A stretch of 64,000 nucleotides of DNA from Sulfurimonas sp. HSL-3221 (GCF_021044585.1 NZ_CP087998.1:1860001-1924000), one strand, 5' to 3'; shown: positions 49,142 through 58,568, counted from the first letter of the stretch. The notes: generated by a model not told the origin, from the letters alone. Numbers and translations are program-made.

Positions 49142-50388
49142 ACGCCTTCGACGTCATCGTCGCCGGCAGCGGCGCCGCAGGCATGATGGCCGCCATCGTC
49201 GCGGCCCGGCAGGGCAATCAGGTGCTGCTGCTTGAAAAGCTCTCCAAACCCGGCGCCAAGCTCAAAGCCACCGGCGGCGGCCGCTGCAACCTCACCAATA
49301 CCCTCGACAACACCGCCTTTATGGCCCGCTTCGGCCGCGACGGCCGCTTCATGACCCCGGCGCTGGAGGCCTTCGACCACAAAGCCCTGATCGCTTTTTT
49401 CGGTGAGATCGGCGTCAAAACCCACGCCCCCGACGGCTACCGGGTCTTTCCCGTTACCCATAGCGCGGAGACGATCCTCTCGGCATTGGAGAAGGAGCTT
49501 GAGCGCCTCGGGGTCGAGGTACGCTGCAATCAGAAAGTCATCTCCGTCGAGCATAACGGCGATCATGTCACCGGGGTGACGACGGAAACGGACGTCTTTG
49601 CCACCCCAAATGTCGTACTCGCCACCGGGGGGCTCGGCTACCCCCAGCTCGGCGCCGAAGGGGACGGCTACGCCCTCTCGCAGCAGGCGGGACACACCGT
49701 TACCGAGCTCTACCCCGCCATGATGCCGCTGAAAACCAAAGAGACCTGGGTAGAGCACTGCCGCGCCGATACGATCCCCAAGGTCACCATCAGAGTCGAC
49801 CTGAAAAAGGCGAAAAAACTGCGCGCGACCGGGGACCTCATCTTCACCAAGACTGGCATCAGGGGGCCCGCCGTGCTGGACTTCGCCCGCGACGTCACCC
49901 CGCTGCTGGAGACCTATGGCGAAGTACCGCTGCTGATCAATATGACGAAGGGGATGAGCGAGGACGACCTGCTCAAGCATTTCAGAGCATACCAAAACGA
50001 CCATCCCGACGCCGTCACGATCGACCTTGTCATGACCCTGCTGCCCGAGGCCCTAAGTTTGCAACTCTGCGCCCTCGCCCACGCCGACCCGCAGACGATG
50101 TTCAATAAACTGGGCGGAAAGGTGCGCGATGCCCTGCTCAGGCTCCTCGCCTGGACCCCCCTGACCGTCACCGGCCACGACGGCTTCAAGATGGCGATGA
50201 TCACCCGCGGCGGGGTCTCCCTCAAGGAGATCCGGCCCGAAACGATGGAGAGCAAACTCATCAAAGGGCTCTACTTCTGCGGCGAACTGATGAACCTCGA
50301 CGGTCCCTGCGGCGGCTACAACCTGCAGTGGTCCTTCGCCAGCGGCTACCTCGCCGGGCACTTGGGCGCCCTCCCCACCCCGCAGTAA
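49138..50388 (+). CDS. BaiN/RdsA (HI0933-like) NAD(P)/FAD-dependent oxidoreductase
   Basis: A 416-residue flavoprotein. FAD-binding 'VIVAGSGAAGMMAAIVAARQG' region at 5-25, 'EKLSKPGAKLKATGGGRCNLTN' (about 33-54), 'VVLATGGLGYPQLGAEGDGY' (about 158-177) and the C-terminal 'GLYFCGELMNLDGPCGGYNLQW' region (about 379-400) match the YhiN/HI0933 family. Its physiological substrate is not known in most bacteria. The 'CGELMNLDGPCGG' stretch has two Cys that could be redox active. Confidence 0.9.
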   Translation: MNAFDVIVAGSGAAGMMAAIVAARQGNQVLLLEKLSKPGAKLKATGGGRCNLTNTLDNTAFMARFGRDGRFMTPALEAFDHKALIAFFGEIGVKTHAPDGYRVFPVTHSAETILSALEKELERLGVEVRCNQKVISVEHNGDHVTGVTTETDVFATPNVVLATGGLGYPQLGAEGDGYALSQQAGHTVTELYPAMMPLKTKETWVEHCRADTIPKVTIRVDLKKAKKLRATGDLIFTKTGIRGPAVLDFARDVTPLLETYGEVPLLINMTKGMSEDDLLKHFRAYQNDHPDAVTIDLVMTLLPEALSLQLCALAHADPQTMFNKLGGKVRDALLRLLAWTPLTVTGHDGFKMAMITRGGVSLKEIRPETMESKLIKGLYFCGELMNLDGPCGGYNLQWSFASGYLAGHLGALPTPQ

Positions 50389-50439
50389 TCTTCAAGCGCG
50401 CCGGCGGTAATAAGACGGAAATTTTTGTTGGAGTATAAT

Positions 50440-51114
50440 GTGACAACCTCCTCAAAAGGCGCCGTAATCAAACAGAATATCAACTCTTTTTCCATCGCCG
50501 AAGAGATCTGGCACGCCGTCACCCATGGGCTCGGCCTGCTGCTCAGCGTCGCGGCGATGAGCATCCTGACGCTGCTTGCAGCCCAGAGCGGCAGCGGCAA
50601 AGCGCTCGCAGGCGCCCTGGTATTCGGCATCGCGCTTATTTTGATGTACGGCATCTCCACCCTCTACCACGCCGTCACCGCTCCCATGGCGAAACGGATT
50701 CTCCAGCAGCTAGACCACTCCGCCATCTACCTCCTTATCGCCGGGACCTATACCCCCGTCTCCCTGCTCGGCATCCAGGGCTCATTCGGCTGGATCATCT
50801 TCGGCGTCGAATGGGGAGTCGCCGCACTGGGCATCTATCTGAAAGTGGCCTACCACGGCCGTTTCGAAACCCTCTCCCTTGTCCTGTACGCCCTGATGGG
50901 CTGGCTGGTACTCGTCGCCGCCAAACCGATGCTGGCCCACGTCGACACGCTCACCCTCTCCCTCCTGCTTGCCGGCGGGCTCACCTATACCCTGGGGATT
51001 ATCTTCTACGTCTGGGATTCACTGCATCTCAACCATGCCGTCTGGCACCTCTTTGTCCTCGGCGGCAGCGTTTTTCACTTTTTTGTCGTCCTCTTTCTCA
51101 TTCCAAGCCGATAG
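50440..51114 (+). CDS. trhA: Hemolysin III / TrhA family membrane protein
   Basis: A 224-residue seven-helix protein of the PAQR/HlyIII family. GTG 50440 is preferred, with TTGGAG 6 bases upstream; in-frame TTGs at 50425 and 50428 fall on that site. The family metal-binding residues are in 'EEIWHAVTHGLG' (His), 'YHAV', 'LDHSAIYLLIAGTYTPVSL' and the final 'LHLNHAVWHLFVLGGSVFHFF' (paired His). Bacterial members regulate membrane energetics or lipid fluidity; a cytolytic role is not implied. Confidence 0.92.
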   Translation: MTTSSKGAVIKQNINSFSIAEEIWHAVTHGLGLLLSVAAMSILTLLAAQSGSGKALAGALVFGIALILMYGISTLYHAVTAPMAKRILQQLDHSAIYLLIAGTYTPVSLLGIQGSFGWIIFGVEWGVAALGIYLKVAYHGRFETLSLVLYALMGWLVLVAAKPMLAHVDTLTLSLLLAGGLTYTLGIIFYVWDSLHLNHAVWHLFVLGGSVFHFFVVLFLIPSR

Positions 51115-51208
51115 TTCCGCCGCTGTACTGCAAAGTGGAGAGGGGGATGCACTTTTTAGATGATAATGAAGCGTAAAAATTGCAGCAGAAGCAAGTACTA
51201 GGAGTGTT

Positions 51209-51541
51209 ATGAAAAGGTATCTCGGCTCCTTCACCATCGACATTTACGATCTCGGCGGGATTATGGACACGCGTATCAATGACGAGGCCCGGTGGATCGT
51301 CGAGCAGTATATCCGCACGATCAACGCTGTCGCCGATGTCGACCGCATGAGTCTCGAGCAAAAGGTGTCCGGTGAGTACATCGACGAAGAGCTGGACCGG
51401 TATCGGAACCTGCAGTTTTCGTTTGTCATGTCCTCCGGCGAAGAACGCCATGCGCTGCTGCGGGAGCTGTTCAGGCATTTAAGGGACATCGACACCGGCT
51501 GCATGGCCAATGTCGAACTCGAACCCTATTTCGGAGTATAA
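51209..51541 (+). CDS. Small acidic protein of unknown function
   Basis: A 110-residue soluble protein with AGGAG before its ATG (51209). It is rich in Arg, Glu and Asp, with predicted long helices ('EARWIVEQYIRTINAVADVDR', 'RHALLRELFRHLRDID'). No signal peptide or known domain is recognised. It stands alone between trhA (94-base gap) and the decayed gene on the other strand. Confidence 0.7.
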   Translation: MKRYLGSFTIDIYDLGGIMDTRINDEARWIVEQYIRTINAVADVDRMSLEQKVSGEYIDEELDRYRNLQFSFVMSSGEERHALLRELFRHLRDIDTGCMANVELEPYFGV

Positions 51542-51574
51542 CCGGATGAACCTAGCCTTGCGGAGAATGCCGGC

Positions 51575-52221
51575 TTACGGCGTACCGAACTCTTTGATGA
51601 CAAGATGATCCGCACTGCTGTCGGCAGGATTGTACAGCGCATTTGTCGACCCGACAGCCATCCCGGACGACTCGGCTCTGACCCACATACTGACGGTATG
51701 GCTGCCGGCCGAGAGGCCGTCGAAGATCCCCGTGATCGTCGCCGGATGCGAAGGAAGACCCCCTCTTCGCCATACTGCAGCATCGTACGCGCAGGTCCCG
51801 CCGACGAAGGTGTGTCGTCGACCCGCAGTTCGAAAATGACCTGATCGTCGGCAATGACCCCGACACAGATGCGGCCGCTGTACTGGATCTCGAGCACCGA
51901 TGCGTCCTGCTGCTTGACATAGCTCCCCATATCGCCTATTTTGACGAACTCCCCGACAAACGTCCCGGTAAGAGGGGATGTCGTCCGGGGGACGGCCAGG
52001 GTACTCCATCCCACCAGACCGATCGCGGCGATGGCGGCGGTGTTGGCCGAGATGCGGCTGTTGTTGTCGTTGATCTACGTCGTATGCTCGCCGAAGTTGG
52101 CGTTGACCTCATCGGCGAGGGCCGGCGTATTGGCGACAAAGGTGTTCATAGGGCCCACTTCCCCCGCCTCAAGCACGCTTACCAGCAGCAGTACGGCTGC
52201 TGTCCCCGTGATGCCTTTCAT
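51575..52221 (-). pseudogene. Decayed exported-protein gene (nonsense plus frameshift)
   Basis: Read from ATG 52221 the frame gives a signal-peptide-like start ('MKGITGTAAVLLLVSV', then 'PMNTFVANTPALADEVNANF'), followed by TAG at codon 49 (52075-52077). The same frame resumes as 'INDNNSRISANTAAIAAIG' and runs to a G-run at 51759-51763. There one base is missing: adding one G would continue as 'GIFDGLSAGSHTVSMWV' to a stop at 51575. With both lesions repaired it would be 215 codons. This type of beginning ('TPALADEVNANF...INDN') is familiar from secreted or surface proteins of unknown function. A ribosome site GGAGTG precedes the ATG. Confidence 0.8.
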
Positions 52222-52251
52222 CGTCACTCCTTTTGGCCAGGTTGAGCGGCG

Positions 52252-53106
52252 TTATTTGAAGACGCTGCCGAGCATCCCTTTGACCGCCTGCTGAACGTCT
52301 GCGGGATAAACGACGAATTTGCCGTTCTGGCTCTCGCTCAGTTTCTCCAGTGCCGCAATGTAGCGATCGCCGAGCAGGAACATGGCGGGCAGCTCCTTCT
52401 CCTGGATCGATTCCGAGATACGGGCGATCGCTTCGGCAGAGGCCTGGGCCAGTGCGACCTGGGCCTGCGCTTCGAGCTTGGCGGCCTCGAGCTTCCCTTC
52501 GGCTTCCAGGATCATGGCGTTCTTGTTCCCGTCGGCCTTGGTGACGACGGCACGGCGTTCGCGCTCGGCGGCGGCCTGCTGTTCCATCGCTTTTTGCATG
52601 GAAGGGCTCGGGCTGATGTCCTGGATCTCGACAGACTTGACGGTGACGCCCCAGTCGGCGACGTCGTCGATGATCTGCTCTTTCAGGCGGGCCTTGATCA
52701 TATCGCGGTTGGAAAGCGCCTCGTCCAGCTTCATCTCCCCGATAATGGAACGCAGCGTCGTCATAACGAGGTTGACGATGGCCATGCGGAAATCCTCGAC
52801 GCCGTAGACCGCGTCGGAGGGGCGCGTCACCCGGATGAAGGCGATGGCGTTGGTGAGGATGACGGCGTTATCCATCGTAATGACCTCCTGCTGCGGGACG
52901 TCGAGGATGATGTCCCGCGTCGTCATCCGCTCGCGCACGCCGTCGATGTAGGGGATAATGAGATTGAGCCCCGGGGTGAGGGTCCGGTAGAACTTGCCCA
53001 GCCGCTCGATGACCCACTCCTCGCCCTGAGGGACGACTTTGATCCCTTTGTAGAGTGTGACGATAATAACCAGGGCGAAGACGCCGATAAGATAGAGTGA
53101 AACCAT
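52252..53106 (-). CDS. qmcA: SPFH-domain membrane protein (stomatin/QmcA family)
   Basis: A 284-residue protein with one N-terminal helix (about 3-20) and an SPFH domain ('IKVVPQGEEWVIERLGKFYRTLTPGLNLIIPY', spanning about 24-56). A coiled-coil Ala/Glu-rich region follows ('EAEGKLEAAKLEAQAQVALAQASAEA', about 199-225). Such proteins assemble into large rings around proteases in membrane microdomains. It pairs with the NfeD-type protein directly upstream (no gap: NfeD stop abuts the ATG), the standard SPFH-NfeD partnership. Confidence 0.9.
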   Translation of the reverse strand: MVSLYLIGVFALVIIVTLYKGIKVVPQGEEWVIERLGKFYRTLTPGLNLIIPYIDGVRERMTTRDIILDVPQQEVITMDNAVILTNAIAFIRVTRPSDAVYGVEDFRMAIVNLVMTTLRSIIGEMKLDEALSNRDMIKARLKEQIIDDVADWGVTVKSVEIQDISPSPSMQKAMEQQAAAERERRAVVTKADGNKNAMILEAEGKLEAAKLEAQAQVALAQASAEAIARISESIQEKELPAMFLLGDRYIAALEKLSESQNGKFVVYPADVQQAVKGMLGSVFK

Positions 53107-53568
53107 TTAGTTCTCCTTGAGGGGGGTCACTTTGATCAGCTGGCCGCTGACGTCGACAATACGAACTTTGGTGCCTACGGCGAGCGGCTCGTCGGCGAAA
53201 GCGGGCCATTCGCGGTTGCCCAGGACAGGGATATCAAAGAGCACTTTTCCCCTTTGGGGCGGTTCGATCCCCTCGGTGACGGTCCCCTTTGTGTCGACCC
53301 TGTAATTGGGCTGACCGCTCTCCGACACGGTCCGTTGCCGTATAAAACGCCACCACCCCACGACAAAGAGCGTGGAGAGGATCGACCAGATCAGCAGTTC
53401 CGTAGAAAATGAAAGATCAAAGAGATAGGCCAGCGTACCCGTCAGGATCGCGGCGACGCCGATTCCCAGCAGCAGAAAGGTCAGCGCCATCGTCTCCAGG
53501 CCTATCAGCACCATCCCCAGGATCACCCAGTGCCACCACTCCACGTTTGCGTTCAACCAATCGAGCAT
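53107..53568 (-). CDS. NfeD family membrane protein
   Basis: A 153-residue protein with membrane segments at about 14-50 and 55-75 and a C-terminal OB-fold domain ('GTVTEGIEPPQRGKVLFDIPVLGNREWPAFAD' region from about 93). Short NfeD proteins pair with stomatin-like SPFH proteins. It starts 56 bases after the BatD-like stop, so the pair may be part of or follow the Bat operon. Confidence 0.9.
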   Translation of the reverse strand: MLDWLNANVEWWHWVILGMVLIGLETMALTFLLLGIGVAAILTGTLAYLFDLSFSTELLIWSILSTLFVVGWWRFIRQRTVSESGQPNYRVDTKGTVTEGIEPPQRGKVLFDIPVLGNREWPAFADEPLAVGTKVRIVDVSGQLIKVTPLKEN

Positions 53569-53624
53569 GCTTTACTCCTCCGTGTTCATACAAGTATAGC
53601 GAATAAACCTGCATGAGTATGTCC

Positions 53625-54716
53625 TCAACGCGCTTTCCGCTCCCCACGTTTCAAACGGCCGAGCAACATGGCAATCTTGCTGCTGTCCGGAGCTTCCGCC
53701 GCTTCGTAGAGGTACTTCTCTACCGCCTCTGCGCTCTTTTTCGCTTCGGGATCGTCCAGGTGCTTGAACAGTGCCACCAGCGCCGTGCGCAGCGAGTCGA
53801 CATGGACCCGCTCCTCTTTGCTTCTGCGGCGCACGGCAAGCAGCGTCAGCGCGACGCCGAGGACAAAACCGGCGGCACTCCCCGCCGCCAGACTCCAGAT
53901 CGTCATCGTCTCCTCCTTTGGAATTTCTCTCTGCTGTGAATGCACCGCGGCACGGACGTGGACCGGTATCGGCAGCGACGACGCCGTGACGACGCGCTGC
54001 GTCGCCGGGTCGAAACTGCGAAAACGCACCGAAGGGATCGTAAAGTCCCGCGCGCCGACCAGGGCGAAGGTCCGGTTCACTTCATTGTAATAGCAGCCGT
54101 CCTTCCACGCAGCATTCGCGGTATGCCCCTCGTCAAAAACGCTCACACCGGCAACCGCCATCCGCAGCGGTTGTGCCGTTGCCAGGTTGCCGCACCCCGA
54201 GAGCGACAAGGTAAGGCGGACGGGTCCGCCGCTCTCGGTCGTGTTGCGGTCGATGACGGCCTTCAACGCGAAATCGCCGACCGCCTGCACCCCGCCCGGG
54301 ACAGGATTGGCAAAGAGCGTTACGGGTTCGAAAAGATGCTGCTGCCATGTCACCGACGGCATCCACTGCCCCCACGCATCCTGCGTATAGGTGCGTTCGG
54401 CGACGTTCATCGCCGCCGTGCCGCTCGAGAGCTCCCCGCCTTGAAGCGGGGCGACGACGTACGTCTTCTCCCAAAGCTCCTTCCCGTTTTCGTTCCGCTC
54501 CTCGGCATGGCTCTGCAGCAGCTGGAAATGCGCCAGTTCCGGCGCCGCGAAACGGAAATCGACCCCCTTGTCCGGCGCGGTGTGCGCAAAACGGTAGACA
54601 AGCTGCAGCGGTTCACCCTGGTAGACCTGGCGTGAGGAGCTCTCGACCGTCAGCTCGTACCCCGAAAGCGCATTGACAGCCATCAGCAGAGCCAGCGCTT
54701 TACCACGGATCGACAT
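53625..54716 (-). CDS. BatD-like exported/membrane protein
   Basis: A 363-residue protein with a signal-peptide-like start, BatD-type beta-sandwich segments ('LTVESSSRQVYQGEPLQLVYRF', 'FALKAVIDRNTTESGGPVRLTLSLSGCGNL'), a single membrane helix (about 275-298) and a cytoplasmic tail. Its place after a MoxR, DUF58, BatA and BatB set supports the BatD call. It overlaps the upstream gene by 17 bases. BatD is thought to act with the VWA proteins in the periplasm; the mechanism is unknown. Confidence 0.8.
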   Translation of the reverse strand: MSIRGKALALLMAVNALSGYELTVESSSRQVYQGEPLQLVYRFAHTAPDKGVDFRFAAPELAHFQLLQSHAEERNENGKELWEKTYVVAPLQGGELSSGTAAMNVAERTYTQDAWGQWMPSVTWQQHLFEPVTLFANPVPGGVQAVGDFALKAVIDRNTTESGGPVRLTLSLSGCGNLATAQPLRMAVAGVSVFDEGHTANAAWKDGCYYNEVNRTFALVGARDFTIPSVRFRSFDPATQRVVTASSLPIPVHVRAAVHSQQREIPKEETMTIWSLAAGSAAGFVLGVALTLLAVRRRSKEERVHVDSLRTALVALFKHLDDPEAKKSAEAVEKYLYEAAEAPDSSKIAMLLGRLKRGERKAR

Positions 54717-56397
54717 GGTCGCCTCCCCCCGCGCGCTTCGGCGAGATCTTGTAGAGGTGCGTCCGGGTCTGCCGCTGCAGCGATTGGCGCCACATCGCCG
54801 CCTCGTAATCGCTCATCGCCGCCGTCTTCGCTTCGCCCGAGGCTTCGGAGGGCTTTGCCTCCTGCCCCTCGGATGTTTCCGTCTGCGCGGAAGGGGCCTG
54901 TGCGCCGCCTGCCGGAGAGGAAGCGTCGGAGGCACTGTGTTCCCCGCCCGCTTCCGTCATTGCGGCCGCTGCATTGCGGCGTCGCTCCGCCTGCACCAGG
55001 CGCATCAGCCGCCCCCGGACGATGGAGAGGTTCTCCCGCGTCTGCGGGTCGTTTTGGAGGTAGAGCGCCTTCTGGTACACCTTGATCGCCGCTTCAAGGT
55101 TCTCCCTGCCGCCCTGCATCGCCCGGGCGTTCCCCAGGTTGTGCAGGGTTGCAAACTGCAGCAGCCGCTCCTTGGTGCGAATCCGTCCCCACAATGCCGC
55201 GGCCGCGTCGTATCTGCCCGCACGGTAGAGGGCATGGGCGCTGTCGTACATCGCTTGGGGGTCGTTATCCTTACGTACGCCGTAGCGGTAAAAGGCGCGG
55301 GCCGCGCGATCGTAATCGCCCTGCTCATAATAGTGCTGCGCCGTCTCCAGCAGTTCGTAGTCAAAGGACTCCGCCCGCAGCGTTGCCGTATGTCCGAACA
55401 GCAGAACCCCCAGCAGCAGTGCCGGAGGAACGGCCACGCGCTCGCGGCGGCTCATCGAGGCGTTCGCCACGAGCAGCAAAAAGAGCGCCAGCCCCAGCGG
55501 CAAAATGTAGAGCTGACCGTACCGGCGGATCTCCTTGACCCCCGTCTCGCCCCCTTCGGCATGGCGGCGAAGCTCGTAGAGCAGCGCGGCGATGTCGCGG
55601 GAGCCCACCGTCGTGTCAACATAAGCGCCGCCCGTGGATTCGGCCAGGGAGCGCAAAGAAGGGTTCAGCGCTGTCCTGACCGGCTTCTCCCCCCGCAGGA
55701 CAGGGGTACCGTCTTGCTGCAAGACGCCCCCTTCAGCCGTCCCGATCCCAAGGATGTAGAGGTGGAGCTTCTGCGCATTCGCGTAAACGATCGCTTCGGA
55801 GAAGTCGCGACCGTCGCCTCCGTCGGTGAGCAAAAGAAGATTTTTCCGCCCCGTCTTGCCCATCACGCCGCTCGCCGCGGCCAGCAGCGCCATGATATCG
55901 GTCCCTTTCTCAGCGTAGGTGTCGGACGCGAAATCTTCCAGCAGCGCCGTCAGCGCACTTTTGTCCGCCGTTGGCGGCACTACGGTATAGACGTCCCGGC
56001 CGAAGGCCAATACCCCTATTTGTTCTCTTTTCGCCCGCGCGACCAGCGCAAGCATCTTCGTTTTCGCAACGGCAGCGCGGGAGGGGTAGACGTCCTCCGT
56101 CTGCATCGATGCCGAAATGTCGACGGCGACCGTCAACGCCTCGTCCGGCGCCTTCACGACGGCCGTCGCCTCGGTAAGAACCGGCTGGGACATTGCTGCA
56201 ATCAGCAGGACGAATATGGCCAGATAGATCAGGTTGCGCTGACGGAGGGAGAGGCGTTTTTCGTTCACCCGGAGCCGTTCGAAAACAGGGCCGGCAAAGA
56301 GCTCCGCCGCCGGCTCCTTCTGGGTCAGCATGAAGTAGAATAGGACCAGAACCGGCGGCAGCATCAGGTAGAAGAACTCGGGGTGGAGAAAGGTCAT
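54700..56397 (-). CDS. BatB-BatC-like fusion: VWA domain plus TPR protein
   Basis: A 565-residue membrane protein. Two N-terminal helices (about 9-25 and 55-75) flank a loop; a VWA domain follows (about 85-290) with MIDAS 'AVDISASMQ' (DxSxS) and 'LLLTDGGDG'. A further helix lies at about 297-313 and another near 325-345. Then come TPR repeats (about 350-455: 'AQHYYEQGDYDRAARAFYRYG', 'ALYRAGRYDAAAALWGRI') and a low-complexity Ala/Glu/Ser tail. In Bacteroides, BatB and BatC are separate; here they are one polypeptide. Confidence 0.88.
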   Translation of the reverse strand: MTFLHPEFFYLMLPPVLVLFYFMLTQKEPAAELFAGPVFERLRVNEKRLSLRQRNLIYLAIFVLLIAAMSQPVLTEATAVVKAPDEALTVAVDISASMQTEDVYPSRAAVAKTKMLALVARAKREQIGVLAFGRDVYTVVPPTADKSALTALLEDFASDTYAEKGTDIMALLAAASGVMGKTGRKNLLLLTDGGDGRDFSEAIVYANAQKLHLYILGIGTAEGGVLQQDGTPVLRGEKPVRTALNPSLRSLAESTGGAYVDTTVGSRDIAALLYELRRHAEGGETGVKEIRRYGQLYILPLGLALFLLLVANASMSRRERVAVPPALLLGVLLFGHTATLRAESFDYELLETAQHYYEQGDYDRAARAFYRYGVRKDNDPQAMYDSAHALYRAGRYDAAAALWGRIRTKERLLQFATLHNLGNARAMQGGRENLEAAIKVYQKALYLQNDPQTRENLSIVRGRLMRLVQAERRRNAAAAMTEAGGEHSASDASSPAGGAQAPSAQTETSEGQEAKPSEASGEAKTAAMSDYEAAMWRQSLQRQTRTHLYKISPKRAGGGDHVDPW

Positions 56398-57317
56398 GCC
56401 ACCCTCCGGTTGCGCAGATAGATATAGAGCAGCAGCGTCAAAAAGCCGGCAAAGAGCGGGTAGATGTAGTAATACTCATTGACGATCAGCACCGGCGGAC
56501 GCTGGGGCGACTTCTCCAAGGTATCGATCTGCGCGTAGACATCGGCAAGGGATGCACTATCGCTTGCCGTGAAATACGCGCCGCCGCTCTGCGCCGTGAG
56601 CGTCTCAAGAATCGACTCCTGCGGGGCGGGGTCTTCCCCGATAACGACGGCATAGAGGCGCACCCCCTCTTTGGCCGCCAGCCCAAGGGCAACGTCGCTG
56701 CCCACCGGAGCGCCGGGCGTGTTCCGGCCGTCGGTCAGAACCACGACGATCTTTTCGGCGCTCTTCGCACCGTGCAGCGAGACGATCCCCCGGGCCATCG
56801 CCTCGTAGAGCGCCGTGTATTTGCCGGCAATGCCGACGTAGAGCTGCCCGATGATCTGCGAAAGCATCCCCATGTCGGTCGTGGGCGGCGCGGCCGTAAA
56901 GGTATGGGTGCCGAAGACGACGAGGCCGACGCTGTCGCTGCTGCGCTGCGCCGCAAAGGCCTGCAGGATCTCCTGGACCGCCTCGAACCGGCTGCGGGTG
57001 CGGTCATCCGGGTCAAAGTCACCGTTGCGCATGGAGGCGCTGGCATCCACCACCAGGCTGATCGCGTACCCCGGGGTACTGACGGGTTGGTAGACCCGCT
57101 CTTTCACCGGCGACATCAATGCGACAAGCAGCAGGATCACTGAAGCCCATTTGAGCAGCCAGAGCCAGAAAGAGGGTTTGAGTGTGACCGCGGCGAAGGC
57201 GGCGAGATGCGGAAAGTAGAAGCCCTGATGGCGTAGTCGGCATAGCGCCTCGCAGGCCAGAAAAATGAAGAGGAAGGAGATGACTTTCGGGAATTCGAAA
57301 AAGACCCCTTCAAACAT
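56394..57317 (-). CDS. BatA-like VWA-domain membrane protein
   Basis: A 307-residue protein with N-terminal helices (about 10-28 and 55-72), a VWA domain (about 83-270) with an intact MIDAS 'VVDASASMRNGD' and 'VVVLTDGRNTPG', and a C-terminal helix (about 283-300). It overlaps the BatB-like gene by 4 bases and the preceding gene by 8. BatA is linked to aerotolerance and envelope stress in other bacteria. Confidence 0.9.
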   Translation of the reverse strand: MFEGVFFEFPKVISFLFIFLACEALCRLRHQGFYFPHLAAFAAVTLKPSFWLWLLKWASVILLLVALMSPVKERVYQPVSTPGYAISLVVDASASMRNGDFDPDDRTRSRFEAVQEILQAFAAQRSSDSVGLVVFGTHTFTAAPPTTDMGMLSQIIGQLYVGIAGKYTALYEAMARGIVSLHGAKSAEKIVVVLTDGRNTPGAPVGSDVALGLAAKEGVRLYAVVIGEDPAPQESILETLTAQSGGAYFTASDSASLADVYAQIDTLEKSPQRPPVLIVNEYYYIYPLFAGFLTLLLYIYLRNRRVA

Positions 57318-57714
57318 CGATCATCCCGAGATAGATCCTGAAATACGCACGGGTCTCCTCGTCGATGGGCGGCACGCGCTTGCGGAACTTGTAGGGTTCT
57401 AGGCGCTGCTCCAGGTTCATAAAAGCTTCTTGAAGCTGTGGGGAGTCCTCCGCGAAACGGCGGCCGAGGCGGGTGATGGCGTAGGCGGCCTGCTTCGCAT
57501 CGTCAAGGTTGACCGCTTCCAATGCTTTCAGAGACGTCCGACGGCCGTTCTCCCTTCTCTCCTCGCGATAACGGCGAATCAGCAAATAGAGAACGAGCAG
57601 CAGGAAAAAAAGTACTACGGCCGCCGCAGCCGCCAGGTAGTAAGGCGTGTAGTCATGGATCTCGACCAGGGGCTTGATGTCATGCAGCGGGATATCGTCT
57701 GAACGCATCATCAC
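57310..57714 (-). CDS. DUF4381-like Bat-operon membrane protein
   Basis: A 134-residue protein with 'DIPLHDIKPLVEIHDYTPYY' leading into one membrane helix (about 26-46) and a ~85-residue cytoplasmic domain ('DAKQAAYAITRLGRRFAED', 'VPPIDEETRAYFRIYLGMI'). This matches the short DUF4381 proteins found between DUF58 and VWA genes. Function unknown. It overlaps both neighbours (4 and 8 bases). Confidence 0.75.
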   Translation of the reverse strand: MMMRSDDIPLHDIKPLVEIHDYTPYYLAAAAAVVLFFLLLVLYLLIRRYREERRENGRRTSLKALEAVNLDDAKQAAYAITRLGRRFAEDSPQLQEAFMNLEQRLEPYKFRKRVPPIDEETRAYFRIYLGMIDV

Positions 57715-58568
57715 CCCTCGAACAGACGCCGGAGTTTGACGCCGATATGATCATCCGTGTAGACCTTCGTAAACCGGATGCCGTCTTTGCGAAGCTGCTC
57801 GTAGAGGGCATGATCATGCTCGCGGACCTTCGCTTCATAATTGCGGACGGTCCGGGCGTTGAAATCGCCTTCGAGCAGCATCCCGCTCTCGGGGTCGCGT
57901 AGCGACGCGAAACCGAACGGCGGCGGATGCTCTTCGAGACGGTCGCGGACGATGATACAGACGACCTCGTGCTTCTTTGCCAGCAGCCGCAGCTGGGGAA
58001 GTTCGAAGAAATCCCCGACGACGAGGAGCAGCGAACGGCGGCGGATGCGCTGGTAGAGCGTCTTGGCCATCGCGTCGTAATCGCTCTTCTTCCCGACCGC
58101 CTCGAAAGCATCAACCTTCTGCGTCAGCTCGGAGACGGCGTAGCGGTTCTTCGTCGGGCGCCCTTCCTCGTAAAGACGGTCCGCAAAGAGCATATAGCCC
58201 AGCGCGTCGCTGTTGTACTGCACGGCGTAACCCACCGTCGCGGCGATCTCGGCCATCACCTCCTGCTTGAAACGGTGCTGACCGAAATGGACGCTGCCGC
58301 CGAGCATCATCGCGACAACGACGCTGAGCTCCCGCTCTTCGCGAAAGATCTTGATATAGGGGGTGCGCATCTTCGCCGTGATATTCCAGTCGATATGGCG
58401 GATATCGTCGCCGGGCATGTACTCGCGCAGCTCAATAAAGTCGTACCCCTCCCCATGGAAGATGGAAGGGTTGTTGCCGATGAGTTCGCTGAAGACCTGG
58501 CGCCGGGCCTTGACGAGGATGCGCTGAACCGTTCCCATAAGGCTCCTACGGCAGCGGGACCGCTTCAA
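57711..58568 (-). CDS. DUF58 domain protein (Bat operon)
   Basis: A 285-residue cytoplasmic protein. The DUF58 signature 'GEGYDFIELREYMPGDDIRHIDWNITAKM' region (about 40-68) includes the conserved 'R.Y.PGDD.R.IDW'. The following part has a VWA-like fold without a MIDAS. It starts inside the moxR 3' end (23-base overlap), the tight MoxR-DUF58 pair seen in many bacteria. Confidence 0.92.
   Translation of the reverse strand: MKRSRCRRSLMGTVQRILVKARRQVFSELIGNNPSIFHGEGYDFIELREYMPGDDIRHIDWNITAKMRTPYIKIFREERELSVVVAMMLGGSVHFGQHRFKQEVMAEIAATVGYAVQYNSDALGYMLFADRLYEEGRPTKNRYAVSELTQKVDAFEAVGKKSDYDAMAKTLYQRIRRRSLLLVVGDFFELPQLRLLAKKHEVVCIIVRDRLEEHPPPFGFASLRDPESGMLLEGDFNARTVRNYEAKVREHDHALYEQLRKDGIRFTKVYTDDHIGVKLRRLFEG

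Noticed and set aside
51759-51763. Phase-variable homopolymer controlling the surface-protein gene
   Set aside because: Only five bases long and a separate in-frame stop at codon 49 would still block translation, so decay is the simpler reading; kept only as a check under the pseudogene finding.
54673-56343. 556-codon open frame antisense to the BatB/BatC-like gene
   Set aside because: Arg/Leu/His-rich shadow frame; the minus-strand VWA/TPR protein explains the region.
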